Assembly: GCA_001872285.1 (NCBI GenBank)
Contig: MNXU01000063.1
Location: 1-64,000 of the forward strand
DNA length: 64,000 bases
From: Betaproteobacteria bacterium CG2_30_68_42
GTDB taxonomy: Bacteria; Pseudomonadota; Gammaproteobacteria; Burkholderiales; Rhodocyclaceae
Direction of reading: 5' to 3'
Below, piece after piece: positions 39,166-46,372 of the stretch. How positions within the stretch are numbered: position 1 is the first letter of the stretch; every line of letters starts with the position of its first letter. Both the position numbers and the translations under genes were made by a program. Under the pieces are notes generated by a model that saw only the letters and a list, made by a program, of their open reading frames with translations, made no database searches and was not told the origin of the DNA.

Positions 39166-40821
39166 ATGGAATCAGGAACCTGGGACTACATCGTGGTCGG
39201 CGCGGGCACCGCGGGGTGCCTGCTCGCCAACCGGCTTTCGGCCGATCCCGGCGTCCGGGTGCTGCTGCTCGAGGCGGGCGGGCGCGACGACTGGATCTGG
39301 CTTCGCATCCCGGTGGGCTACCTCTACTGCCTCGGCAATCCGCGCACCGACTGGTGCTACCGCACCGAGCCGGACGCGGGCCTGAACGGCCGCTCGATCC
39401 TGTACGCGCGCGGCAAGGTGCTCGGTGGCTGCTCGTCGATCAACGGCATGATCTACATGCGCGGCCAGGCGCGCGACTACGACGAATGGGCGCAACGGAC
39501 CGCGGACGCCGGCTGGAACTGGAACGCGGTGCTGCCGGTGTTCAAGCAGACCGAGGACTACTTCGGCGGCGCCGACGCGGCGCACGGCGCGGGAGGCGAG
39601 TGGCGGGTCGAGCCGCAGCGGCTGTCGTGGGAGATTCTCGACGCGTTTCGGGAGGCGATGGTTCAGGCCGGGATTCCGCGCAGTGACGATTTCAATCGCG
39701 GCGACAACGAAGGCTGCGGGTTATTTCACGTGAACCAGAAGCGCGGCCTGCGCTGGAGTGCGGCGAGAGCCTTCCTGCATCCCGTCGCCCGGCGCCCCAA
39801 TCTGACCGTGCTCACCGGGGCCCAGGTGAAGCGCCTGCGCCTTGAGGGAAAACGCTGCGCAGGGGTCGAGTTCCACCGCGGCGGCGAGGAGCAATTCGCC
39901 GCGGCGCGCATCGAGGTCGTGCTCGCCGCCGGCGCCGTCGGCTCGCCCCAGATCCTGCAGGTGTCCGGGATCGGCTCCGCGGATCTCCTGAAGAAGTTCG
40001 GAGTCGAGGTGGCGCACGTGCTTCCGGGAGTGGGAGAGAACCTGCAGGATCACCTGCAGTTGCGGATGGCGTTCAAGGTGAAGAACGTCGTCACGCTCAA
40101 CCAGCGGGCGAACAGTCTGATCGGCAAGCTGCGCATGGGACTGGAATACGCGCTGTTGCGCAGCGGACCGCTGACCATGGCGCCGAGCCAGCTCGGCGGC
40201 TTCACGCGTTCGTCGGCGGAGCATTCGAGCGCCAACGTCGAGTTCCACGTGCAGCCGCTCTCGCTGGAAAAGTTCGGCGAGCCCCTGCATCGCTTCCCGG
40301 CGTTCACTGCGAGCGTGTGCAACCTGCGCCCGACTTCGCGCGGCAGCGTGCGCATCCGGAGCGCAGATGCGCGCACCGCGCCGGCAATCGACTGCCGTTA
40401 CCTGTCCACGCCCGAGGATCGGAAGGTCGCCATCGACGCGCTGCGCCTGACCCGGCGCATCTCGCGACAGCCGGCGCTCGCCCGCTACCAGCCCGAGGAA
40501 TTCCTGCCCGGCACGGGGTTCCAGTCCGACGAGGAACTGGTCCGCGCGGCGGGCGACATCGGAACCACGATCTTCCATCCGGTCGGCACCTGCAGGATGG
40601 GCGGCGACGGGGACGACCATGCGGTCGTCGATTCGCGGCTGCGGGTTCACGGCCTGGCGGGGCTGCGCGTCGTCGATGCTTCCATCATGCCGACCATCAC
40701 GTCCGGCAACACCAATTCCCCCACGCTGATGATCGCCGAGCGCGGCGCCCGGATGATCCGCGAAGACCGCCGATCCGGCGAGTCGAGAATGCCCGCTGCA
40801 TATCCGTCCGTTTCATCCTGA
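39166..40821 (+). CDS. GMC family FAD-dependent alcohol oxidoreductase
   Basis: 551 residues. FAD-binding motif VVGAGTAGCLLANRLS at the N-terminus, GMC signature GKVLGGCSSINGMIYMRGQA, second signature near GAVGSPQILQVSGIG, and the C-terminal HPVGTCRMG (catalytic His) with VVDASIMPTITSGNTNSPT. Relatives include choline dehydrogenase and polyethylene-glycol or long-chain alcohol dehydrogenases; all oxidise an alcohol to an aldehyde. It follows livF closely. Together with the zinc dehydrogenase and the CoA-acylating aldehyde dehydrogenase, it defines an alcohol-catabolic gene set. There is no export signal, so it acts in the cytoplasm or at the membrane. Confidence 0.9.
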   Translation: MESGTWDYIVVGAGTAGCLLANRLSADPGVRVLLLEAGGRDDWIWLRIPVGYLYCLGNPRTDWCYRTEPDAGLNGRSILYARGKVLGGCSSINGMIYMRGQARDYDEWAQRTADAGWNWNAVLPVFKQTEDYFGGADAAHGAGGEWRVEPQRLSWEILDAFREAMVQAGIPRSDDFNRGDNEGCGLFHVNQKRGLRWSAARAFLHPVARRPNLTVLTGAQVKRLRLEGKRCAGVEFHRGGEEQFAAARIEVVLAAGAVGSPQILQVSGIGSADLLKKFGVEVAHVLPGVGENLQDHLQLRMAFKVKNVVTLNQRANSLIGKLRMGLEYALLRSGPLTMAPSQLGGFTRSSAEHSSANVEFHVQPLSLEKFGEPLHRFPAFTASVCNLRPTSRGSVRIRSADARTAPAIDCRYLSTPEDRKVAIDALRLTRRISRQPALARYQPEEFLPGTGFQSDEELVRAAGDIGTTIFHPVGTCRMGGDGDDHAVVDSRLRVHGLAGLRVVDASIMPTITSGNTNSPTLMIAERGARMIREDRRSGESRMPAAYPSVSS

Positions 40822-40841
40822 ATTCCGCGGTTGAACCTCTT

Positions 40842-40979
40842 TCAACGCGGAGAACGCAAAGACGCAAAGAGCGCAAAGATGATTGGAGATGCCCACCCGA
40901 TGGGCGAATGGGATGTTTCCCGGTTTTTCTTTGCGATCTCTGCACTACTTTGCGTCGTTTGCGTCAAGTGCGGTTCTTA
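40842..40979. repeat. Inverted 'CGCAAAG' repeat element
   Basis: The left arm (about 40842-40880) carries AACGCAAAG, ACGCAAAG and GCGCAAAG in tandem. The right arm (about 40928-40966) carries the complements CTTTGCG, CTTTGCGTC and TTTGCGTC. A small hairpin, GCCCA-N5-TGGGC (40891-40905), sits between. Such CGCAAAG/CTTTGCG palindromes recur as interspersed elements in many bacterial genomes. It separates the GMC gene from the DinB gene and is probably non-coding. Confidence 0.6.
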
Positions 40980-41011
40980 GGCTCATCGCGAATCGGGTCC
41001 TGCCGTCTGCC

Positions 41012-41545
41012 ATGACCGCTCTTCGCACCGCCCGGATGCTCGCGCGCTACAACGCATGGGCGAACGAACGGATCTTCGACGCCGTCGCCCGATTGCCCGA
41101 CGGCGAGGCGACGAAGCCCCGGCGCAGTCTGTTCAGGAACATCGTTCACACGCTCAACCACAACTACGTCATCGACCGCGTCTTCCAGGCCCATCTCCAG
41201 GGGCGCGAGCACGGCTACACCGAGCGCAATACCGCCGAGTGCCCGCCGCTGGGGGAGTTGTGGAACGCGCAGCAGGCCGTCGACCGCTGGTATGTCGCCT
41301 GGAGCGACGGGCTCACCGACGCGACGCTGAACGAGCGCGTGAGCTTCACCTTCATCGGCGGCGGCCGGGGCGAAATGACCCGCGGGGATCTTCTCCTGCA
41401 CCTCGTCAACCACACGACCTACCACCGCGGCTTCGTCGCCGACCTCTTCTATCAGGTGCCCGTCGTCCCGCCCACGACCGATCTCACCGTATTCCTCCGG
41501 GACGCGGCGCCGGAGCCGTCGAGCGCGGGAGTCCGAACCGGTTGA
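41012..41545 (+). CDS. DinB family protein
   Basis: 177 residues, four-helix-bundle DinB/YfiT family. Metal-ligand histidines appear in NIVHTLNHNYVIDRVF and HLVNHTTYHRGFVADL. Members are metal-dependent thiol transferases or stress proteins; the role here is unknown. The ATG at 41012 begins the usual MTALRTARMLARYNAWANER; the open frame runs upstream through the repeat element and should not be used. The 3' end overlaps the convergent membrane-protein gene by 94 bases. Confidence 0.88.
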   Translation: MTALRTARMLARYNAWANERIFDAVARLPDGEATKPRRSLFRNIVHTLNHNYVIDRVFQAHLQGREHGYTERNTAECPPLGELWNAQQAVDRWYVAWSDGLTDATLNERVSFTFIGGGRGEMTRGDLLLHLVNHTTYHRGFVADLFYQVPVVPPTTDLTVFLRDAAPEPSSAGVRTG

Positions 41546-42186
41546 GCATGGCGTCGAACCTGCGCGTTGTTCCGGGGCAGGTGGGCCGGCCATCGCGGGC
41601 TCCCGAATAACGGTGCCCAGGCGGCGATGACGGCATAGGCCGCGGCGACGATCAGCAGCGCGATTCCGGTGCGAAGTTGATCGTCGAACAGATAGACGGC
41701 ACAAAGCCGTTGCGGTGCTTCCGCAAATCCCCAGCCGAAACGCGCCAGGGTTGCGATGACTTCGACGTGAACGACCACCCGCGCGAGCGGCGGGCAGCGT
41801 GGCCAGGACAGCGCAAGGGCCGCGCCGGAAGCCGAAAGTGAAACGAACTTCAGGAGAGCGACGCGGAAGTCGAGCACGGCGGCATCCACCAGCCGCGGCA
41901 GCATCCACAGCATGAGGAGGATGGCCGCAACGGCGAGCCCCGCGGCGCCGCCGCGCAGGAGCGCGTCAACCCCGCGCCCGAGCGCCCGCCGGCGCGGGGT
42001 CGTCCAGACCACCATCGCACCGAGGAGCACCAGCGCCGGGTACTGAACCATCAGTTGCAGCACCATCGACGATTCGAGCAGGCTGCGCGCGGGCGGGGTC
42101 AGCAACAGCGCCCACAGACCCAGCGCGATCCAGCGGCCCGGCGCCGCCGCGCGCAGGTCGATGCATTCAGCGCAGGGCGAGGGCAT
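41452..42186 (-). CDS. Membrane protein of the norSY-senC-orf1 cluster
   Basis: 244 residues with about six hydrophobic helices (WIALGLWALLLTPPA, LMVQYPALVLLGAMVVW, GLAVAAILLMLWMLP, and others). It starts at the ATG at 42186, overlapping senC by 20 bases, so the two are coupled. Its position after the CuA subunit, subunit I and SenC is that of 'orf1' in sNOR operons, where the product is thought to help assembly. The last ~35 residues are polar, Arg-rich and encoded opposite the DinB gene; the original stop may have been lost. Function is by context only. Confidence 0.65.
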   Translation of the reverse strand: MPSPCAECIDLRAAAPGRWIALGLWALLLTPPARSLLESSMVLQLMVQYPALVLLGAMVVWTTPRRRALGRGVDALLRGGAAGLAVAAILLMLWMLPRLVDAAVLDFRVALLKFVSLSASGAALALSWPRCPPLARVVVHVEVIATLARFGWGFAEAPQRLCAVYLFDDQLRTGIALLIVAAAYAVIAAWAPLFGSPRWPAHLPRNNAQVRRHAQPVRTPALDGSGAASRRNTVRSVVGGTTGT

Positions 42187-42811
42187 GAAACGGAAGCTCC
42201 CGCTGCGCCAGCGTGCGCGCGAGCTCCAGTGCCGCCGGCCATTGTTCGACATCGAACACTGCGACCAGACGGCCACGCGCATCGACCACGTTCAGCGTCG
42301 CGTTGTGCGTGAAGCCGCCCAGCCCGTCGGGAATCGCGATCACGCCGAAGGCCCGGAACCACGCTGCCCGCGCCTGCTCCGAGGGCGTACGGGCGACGAT
42401 CCAGTCGGTGCCGGCGCGATGGGAGCGGCGATAGTGCGCGAGTGCGGCGGGGGTGTCGCGCTCGAGGTCGAAGGCCACGCTGAGCAGCTTGACGCGATCA
42501 TGGCGAAGCTCGTCGTTCAGCTCGCGTTGCAGTGTGCCGAATGTGCCGCCGAGCTGGCTGCACACGGCGGGACAGGCGGTATAGATGAAATCGACGATCA
42601 GCACCCGTCCCGCCAGATCCCGGGCACGTATTTCGCTGCCGTGCGGATCGAGCAGGGCGGCAGTGGGCAGCGGGCGCGGCGAGCGGGCGATTTCCAGGCG
42701 GCGGGCGGTCTCGGTCGTGAAGGCAGCGAAGCCGTCCGTCGCCTGCCAGAACACCACGCCGCCGCTGAACAGCACCAGCGTCGTGGCGAGCCACGACAGC
42801 CAGCGCATCAT
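42167..42811 (-). CDS. senC: SCO1/SenC copper chaperone
   Basis: 214 residues: an N-terminal membrane anchor (WLATTLVLFSGGVVFW) and a thioredoxin-like periplasmic domain. Copper-binding residues are the CPAVC motif in FIYTACPAVCSQLGG and the distal His in GGFTHNATLNVVD. SCO proteins insert copper into, and reduce, the CuA centre of subunit II, encoded two genes upstream. The ATG at 42811 overlaps the subunit I stop by four bases. Confidence 0.92.
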   Translation of the reverse strand: MMRWLSWLATTLVLFSGGVVFWQATDGFAAFTTETARRLEIARSPRPLPTAALLDPHGSEIRARDLAGRVLIVDFIYTACPAVCSQLGGTFGTLQRELNDELRHDRVKLLSVAFDLERDTPAALAHYRRSHRAGTDWIVARTPSEQARAAWFRAFGVIAIPDGLGGFTHNATLNVVDARGRLVAVFDVEQWPAALELARTLAQRELPFHALALR

Positions 42812-44271
42812 CCAACCGTCTTCCCGAGCTGCGGGAGGCGCCGTACGATGACGAGCGCCAACGACACAACGGAAACCACCACCACGGCAGCCGCGATCGA
42901 TCCGACGCTCGCAACCGGCAGCCATTCGGATACATGAACCGCGAAACGACGCGGAACGCCGTTCGCTCCGCCATAGAGGAAGCTCAGGCAGAACACGGCG
43001 CCCGCGATCGCGTAGCCCCAGAATGCCGCCCGCTGGAAACTGCTGTCTTCACCGCGCAGTTGCACGGCCCAGGCCATGAAGCCCAACAGCATCGGCAGCA
43101 GACCGAGCAGCAGGTAGGTGTGGAAATGACCCGGCACCCACTGGGTGTTGTGCATGACCAGATTGACGCTGATCGTTCCATCGACGACCGCCGGTACGAT
43201 CCCCGCCGCCCAGCCGAGCACGCCGAACACGAGCAGGCGCGAAGGCAGATCCCAGCGGATGCCCGAACGCGCGATATTTCCCAGCGTTCCCCAGGCGGTG
43301 ACGATCAGAACCGGGATGCCCGAAAGGTAGGAGACAACCTGGCCGAGCGTCGCGGCCCATTTCGGCATGGCATAATCCATGAGCAGGTGATGCGGGTATA
43401 CGGCCAGGACGAGAAACACCGCGGCCAGCCATGCGGCGATGAAGGGGCGGTTGACCTTCCATGGGCGGTTCGTGTAGCGCGGCAGGATCTCATAGACCGC
43501 GATGACCCCCATGTAGAGCGCCACGTTGATGAAGACGTGGCCGAAGAAGAAGATGAGATTCTTCATCAGCAGCGCGTCGAAGACCATGCCCGGGATATAC
43601 AGACTGACCAGGGTCATGATCAGCACGACGGCGCCGGCAAGGATTCCGAGCACGTTGACGATGATCGCCATGGTGCTGGCGACGACCGCCGCCGGCGGTG
43701 CTTCCTCGACCCGTCCGGAGATCAGTTGCGGCACACCCAGCGAGGCGGTCAGCGAGCCGTAACGCCGGATCAGCGCCAGCGCGCAATCCGCGTAGAAGAG
43801 CAGGAAGCCGACGCCGATCAGGATCAGCCCGACGACGAAAGCGGCGGCGGCGGCGGGTTGCCACACGCCCATGGATTTTGCGGGCAGCGGATAGAGGAAA
43901 GTCCAGGCGCCGGCATAATGACCCAGAAGAATCCCGCCGATGATGAGGACGACGCCGGCCAGCGAGAGCCCGAACGTGGTGAGCATGACCTTGCTCGACA
44001 GGCGGACATGGCGGCCCAGGAAATACCACATCACGAATGCGCCGCCGAGTCCCGCGGTGCCGACCATGCCGGTGCCGTGCAGGGTCATCAGCTCGTAGAA
44101 ACGATCGACCGGCAGATCGACCCAGGTCGCCTGCGCGGACCGCATCAGGAAGCCCACGATCATCATCAGCGCAAAAACCGCGATCGCGGTCGTCGCGTAG
44201 GCCAGCAGGACCAGACGTTCGGACGCTGTTGCGGCGCTGTCCGCCGGCGTTTGTTTCGGCTCGGATACCAT
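42808..44271 (-). CDS. norY: Heme-copper oxidase superfamily subunit I, probable sNOR-type nitric oxide reductase
   Basis: 487 residues, about 12 membrane helices. Heme and CuB ligands are visible: His65 (LMTLHGTGMVG), His245 (FFFGHVFIN), His294-His295 (YPHHLLMDY), His382 and His384 (VPGHFHTY). In oxygen reductases of A and B type the residue four after the first CuB His is a Tyr cross-linked to it (GHPEVY); here it is Asn249 and the Pro-Glu is absent. That argues against ordinary O2 reduction. The gene order CuA subunit, subunit I, SenC, orf1 is that of norSY-senC-orf1 of ammonia-oxidising betaproteobacteria, so I call NorY. A divergent ba3-type oxidase is the alternative. Confidence 0.72.
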   Translation of the reverse strand: MVSEPKQTPADSAATASERLVLLAYATTAIAVFALMMIVGFLMRSAQATWVDLPVDRFYELMTLHGTGMVGTAGLGGAFVMWYFLGRHVRLSSKVMLTTFGLSLAGVVLIIGGILLGHYAGAWTFLYPLPAKSMGVWQPAAAAAFVVGLILIGVGFLLFYADCALALIRRYGSLTASLGVPQLISGRVEEAPPAAVVASTMAIIVNVLGILAGAVVLIMTLVSLYIPGMVFDALLMKNLIFFFGHVFINVALYMGVIAVYEILPRYTNRPWKVNRPFIAAWLAAVFLVLAVYPHHLLMDYAMPKWAATLGQVVSYLSGIPVLIVTAWGTLGNIARSGIRWDLPSRLLVFGVLGWAAGIVPAVVDGTISVNLVMHNTQWVPGHFHTYLLLGLLPMLLGFMAWAVQLRGEDSSFQRAAFWGYAIAGAVFCLSFLYGGANGVPRRFAVHVSEWLPVASVGSIAAAVVVVSVVSLALVIVRRLPQLGKTVG

Positions 44272-44284
44272 GGTCGTTTCCCTC

Positions 44285-44797
44285 TCACTCGGCGACAGCG
44301 GTAATCGTGGCGAGCATGCCGTGGTGCGCCAGCCCGCAGTATTCCAGGCACAGGATTTCGTATTGCCCGGGTTCATCGAAGGTCAGGCGCAAGCGGTTGA
44401 CGAACCCCGGCATGGCCTGGGTCTGACCGATAATCCGCGTCTTCCCCCGGTAGACACTGAAGCCGTGATTGACGTCGGCCGAGGTGACCCGGAACTCGAC
44501 CGGTTTGCCGACCGGCACGGTGGACTCCGAGAGATCCCATCGCCACTGATGGCCGACGGCATCGATGACCTTGGCTGCCGGCGCCGGATTTGCTGCGTAG
44601 GCCGGTAGCGGCCACGGGGAGAGGGTGGTGAGGGTGATGAGCACGCCGGCGATCAGTGTCAGCGCGAAAACCACGGCACGGCCCCGGTAGGGGTTGCGGA
44701 GTTCGCGCTCGCCGGCGGCGCCCCGGCACACGATCACGAAAGCGGCCGTGATCAGTGCCATCAGGAACAGGCTCAGGGACCAGGCTACGCTTTGCAT
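44285..44797 (-). CDS. norS: CuA-containing subunit II, probable sNOR-type nitric oxide reductase
   Basis: 170 residues, short for an oxidase subunit II. Two N-terminal membrane helices (5-24 and about 42-62), then a cupredoxin domain. The CuA site is complete: His111 (DVNHGF), Cys150, Glu152, Cys154, His158 and Met161 (CLEYCGLAHHGM). It accepts electrons from cytochrome c in the periplasm and passes them to subunit I. The ATG at 44797 follows AAAAGGAGACGGCG. It is 13 bases before norY and 42 bases after the CcdA-like gene. Confidence 0.75.
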   Translation of the reverse strand: MQSVAWSLSLFLMALITAAFVIVCRGAAGERELRNPYRGRAVVFALTLIAGVLITLTTLSPWPLPAYAANPAPAAKVIDAVGHQWRWDLSESTVPVGKPVEFRVTSADVNHGFSVYRGKTRIIGQTQAMPGFVNRLRLTFDEPGQYEILCLEYCGLAHHGMLATITAVAE

Positions 44798-44839
44798 CGC
44801 CGTCTCCTTTTCAGAAAATGGGGCCGTCGCCCCGGACGC

Positions 44840-45568
44840 TCACAGCGAGGTTCCGATCCCCGTGAGCCAGGCCGGTGCGGCATCGAGCACCCAGGCTTCG
44901 ACCTGCTTGTCCACTCCGGTGAGGATGAAGGCGCCGAGCACCAGCATGACCGCGCCGAGTGCCTTCTTGCCCCACTGGCCGGTGGCGAGCAGCCTGCCGC
45001 GCATCCGCAGCATGGCTTCGCGGGAGAGCGAGCCCAGCAGGAGCAGCGGCAGACCCGCTCCCAGGCCGAAGAGCGCCATCACCAGCGTGACCTGCGCGAG
45101 ATGCGTGCCCTGGCTGGCCAGCGTGATCGTGGCGCCCAGGGTCGGCCCGACGCACGGGCTCCAGACCACGCCGAGCAGCAGGCCGAGGATGAACTGGCCG
45201 GACAGCCCATCGAGATCGAGTCGCGACAGCAGGCCGCCTCCGGCTCCCGAGAGTCCGGAGGTCGCCACCGCGAAACGCTCCTGCAGCGCGCGCGACAGCA
45301 GCAGGATGCCGAACCCGAGCAGGATCACGGCCGCGACGTTGCGGAAGATCGTCTGGTCCAGTCCGAGGGCGGCGCCCGCGCTGGCGAGCACCACGCCGAG
45401 CAGGGTGAAGGAGAGCGTCAGCCCGGCCGCCAGCGCGGCGGGACCGGCGCGATGGGCGGTGGCCGCGGTGGCGATCAGCACCGGCAAGAGTGGCAGCACG
45501 CACGGCGACAGGGTGGACAGGCTGCCCGCCGCAAGCGCGATGCCGTAGGTTCCGAGGCCGAATTCCAC
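44840..45568 (-). CDS. CcdA/DsbD-type transmembrane thiol-electron transporter
   Basis: 242 residues, six helices, with the paired cysteines of the family: LSTLSPCVLPLLPV in the first helix and GVVWSPCVGPTLGA in the middle. It moves reducing equivalents from cytoplasmic thioredoxin to periplasmic thiol proteins. The GTG at 45568 is chosen: GAGGCGG lies just before it, eight bases after the thioredoxin-like gene. With that neighbour, and SenC downstream, it likely keeps the CuA cysteines or the chaperone reduced during oxidase/NOR assembly. Confidence 0.88.
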   Translation of the reverse strand: MEFGLGTYGIALAAGSLSTLSPCVLPLLPVLIATAATAHRAGPAALAAGLTLSFTLLGVVLASAGAALGLDQTIFRNVAAVILLGFGILLLSRALQERFAVATSGLSGAGGGLLSRLDLDGLSGQFILGLLLGVVWSPCVGPTLGATITLASQGTHLAQVTLVMALFGLGAGLPLLLLGSLSREAMLRMRGRLLATGQWGKKALGAVMLVLGAFILTGVDKQVEAWVLDAAPAWLTGIGTSL

Positions 45569-45576
45569 GGCCCGCC

Positions 45577-45966
45577 TCAGAGGGCCTTGTCGAGCTGCGC
45601 GGCGATCGCCCCGGGCGCAGTCTGGGCGGTGGAGCGCGAGACCTCGCGCGCGCCCTTGAACACGATGAGCGTGCTCTGGTACTGCACGCCGAAGCGCCGC
45701 ACCGCGTCCTTCTGCCTGTCGAAGTCCACCCGATAGACCGTGAAGCCGGCATATTTCGGCGACTTTAGCAGCGCTTCGATGACCGGTTCCTGCGCGCGGC
45801 AGGTTCCGCACCAGTCGGCATGGATGGCCACCAGGACCGGCTTGCCGGCCTGCTGTGTGGCATCGAATGCGGTGCGCGAAAACGGCGCGCCGACCGCGAG
45901 GGCCGCGGTGGCGAAGAACGCCCCGGCGAGGAGCGGAACCAGGGAACGGGTCAGGCGAAGATGCAT
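45577..45966 (-). CDS. Periplasmic thioredoxin-like protein
   Basis: 129 residues with a cleavable signal (ending LAVGAP region) and a thioredoxin fold carrying the redox motif HADWCGTCRAQEPV. It probably receives electrons from the CcdA-like protein encoded next and reduces copper-site cysteines of the CuA subunit or SenC. Likely first gene of the thioredoxin-ccdA-norS-norY-senC-orf1 operon. Confidence 0.85.
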   Translation of the reverse strand: MHLRLTRSLVPLLAGAFFATAALAVGAPFSRTAFDATQQAGKPVLVAIHADWCGTCRAQEPVIEALLKSPKYAGFTVYRVDFDRQKDAVRRFGVQYQSTLIVFKGAREVSRSTAQTAPGAIAAQLDKAL

Positions 45967-46088
45967 GGAGTTTCTCCGTTGGTTGGACAGGAACGGGGGT
46001 TCGCGCGGCCGCCACTCCTCTTCGTCGCGTGGAATTTCATGTTCTTACACCGGAGAGGCGGCGCGGCGGCCCGCCACGCGGAACACGC

Positions 46089-46361
46089 TCAACGCTCCGG
46101 CTCCCGGGCGTCCGCGTGCCTGCTGCCCGGCTCGTGGATCGGCAGCGCCCGGGCGCCGCTCCAGGCGGAGACGCAGAACGGCACCAGATAGTTGAGCGCC
46201 ACGTTGCCCATCATCAGCCCTTGGCCGGCCATCAGGTACTCGCCCTGATTGATCAGGTTGAGCGCGGTGCCGACGACCACACTAACCTTGAGGGCGTTGC
46301 AGACGATCTTGCGCGAGCTCATCGCGCGAAAGAAACGCCGCCAGTAACCCAGCGTGCGCAT
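46089..46361 (-). CDS. NrtS-like nitrate/nitrite transporter
   Basis: 90 residues with two hydrophobic segments around the motif NALKVSVVVGTALNLINQGE and a second helix near GNVALNYLVPFCVSAW. This matches the small NrtS family, described as a nitrate/nitrite transporter in cyanobacteria. It lies 11 bases after the EAL gene on the same strand and 122 bases upstream of the nitric oxide reductase cluster, so a nitrogen-oxide theme is plausible. The start could instead be the Met at residue 14. Confidence 0.65.
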   Translation of the reverse strand: MRTLGYWRRFFRAMSSRKIVCNALKVSVVVGTALNLINQGEYLMAGQGLMMGNVALNYLVPFCVSAWSGARALPIHEPGSRHADAREPER

Positions 46362-46372
46362 GGGCGCGGGGT

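Noticed and set aside
40883-41011. N-terminal extension of the DinB protein
   Set aside because: It translates the CGCAAAG repeat element; relatives begin near MTALRTARM.
42808-44271. Standard aa3 or cbb3 terminal oxidase subunit I
   Set aside because: The GHPEVY motif is absent, and the partner subunit and gene order do not fit cbb3 (no FixO/FixP) or aa3 (no subunit III).
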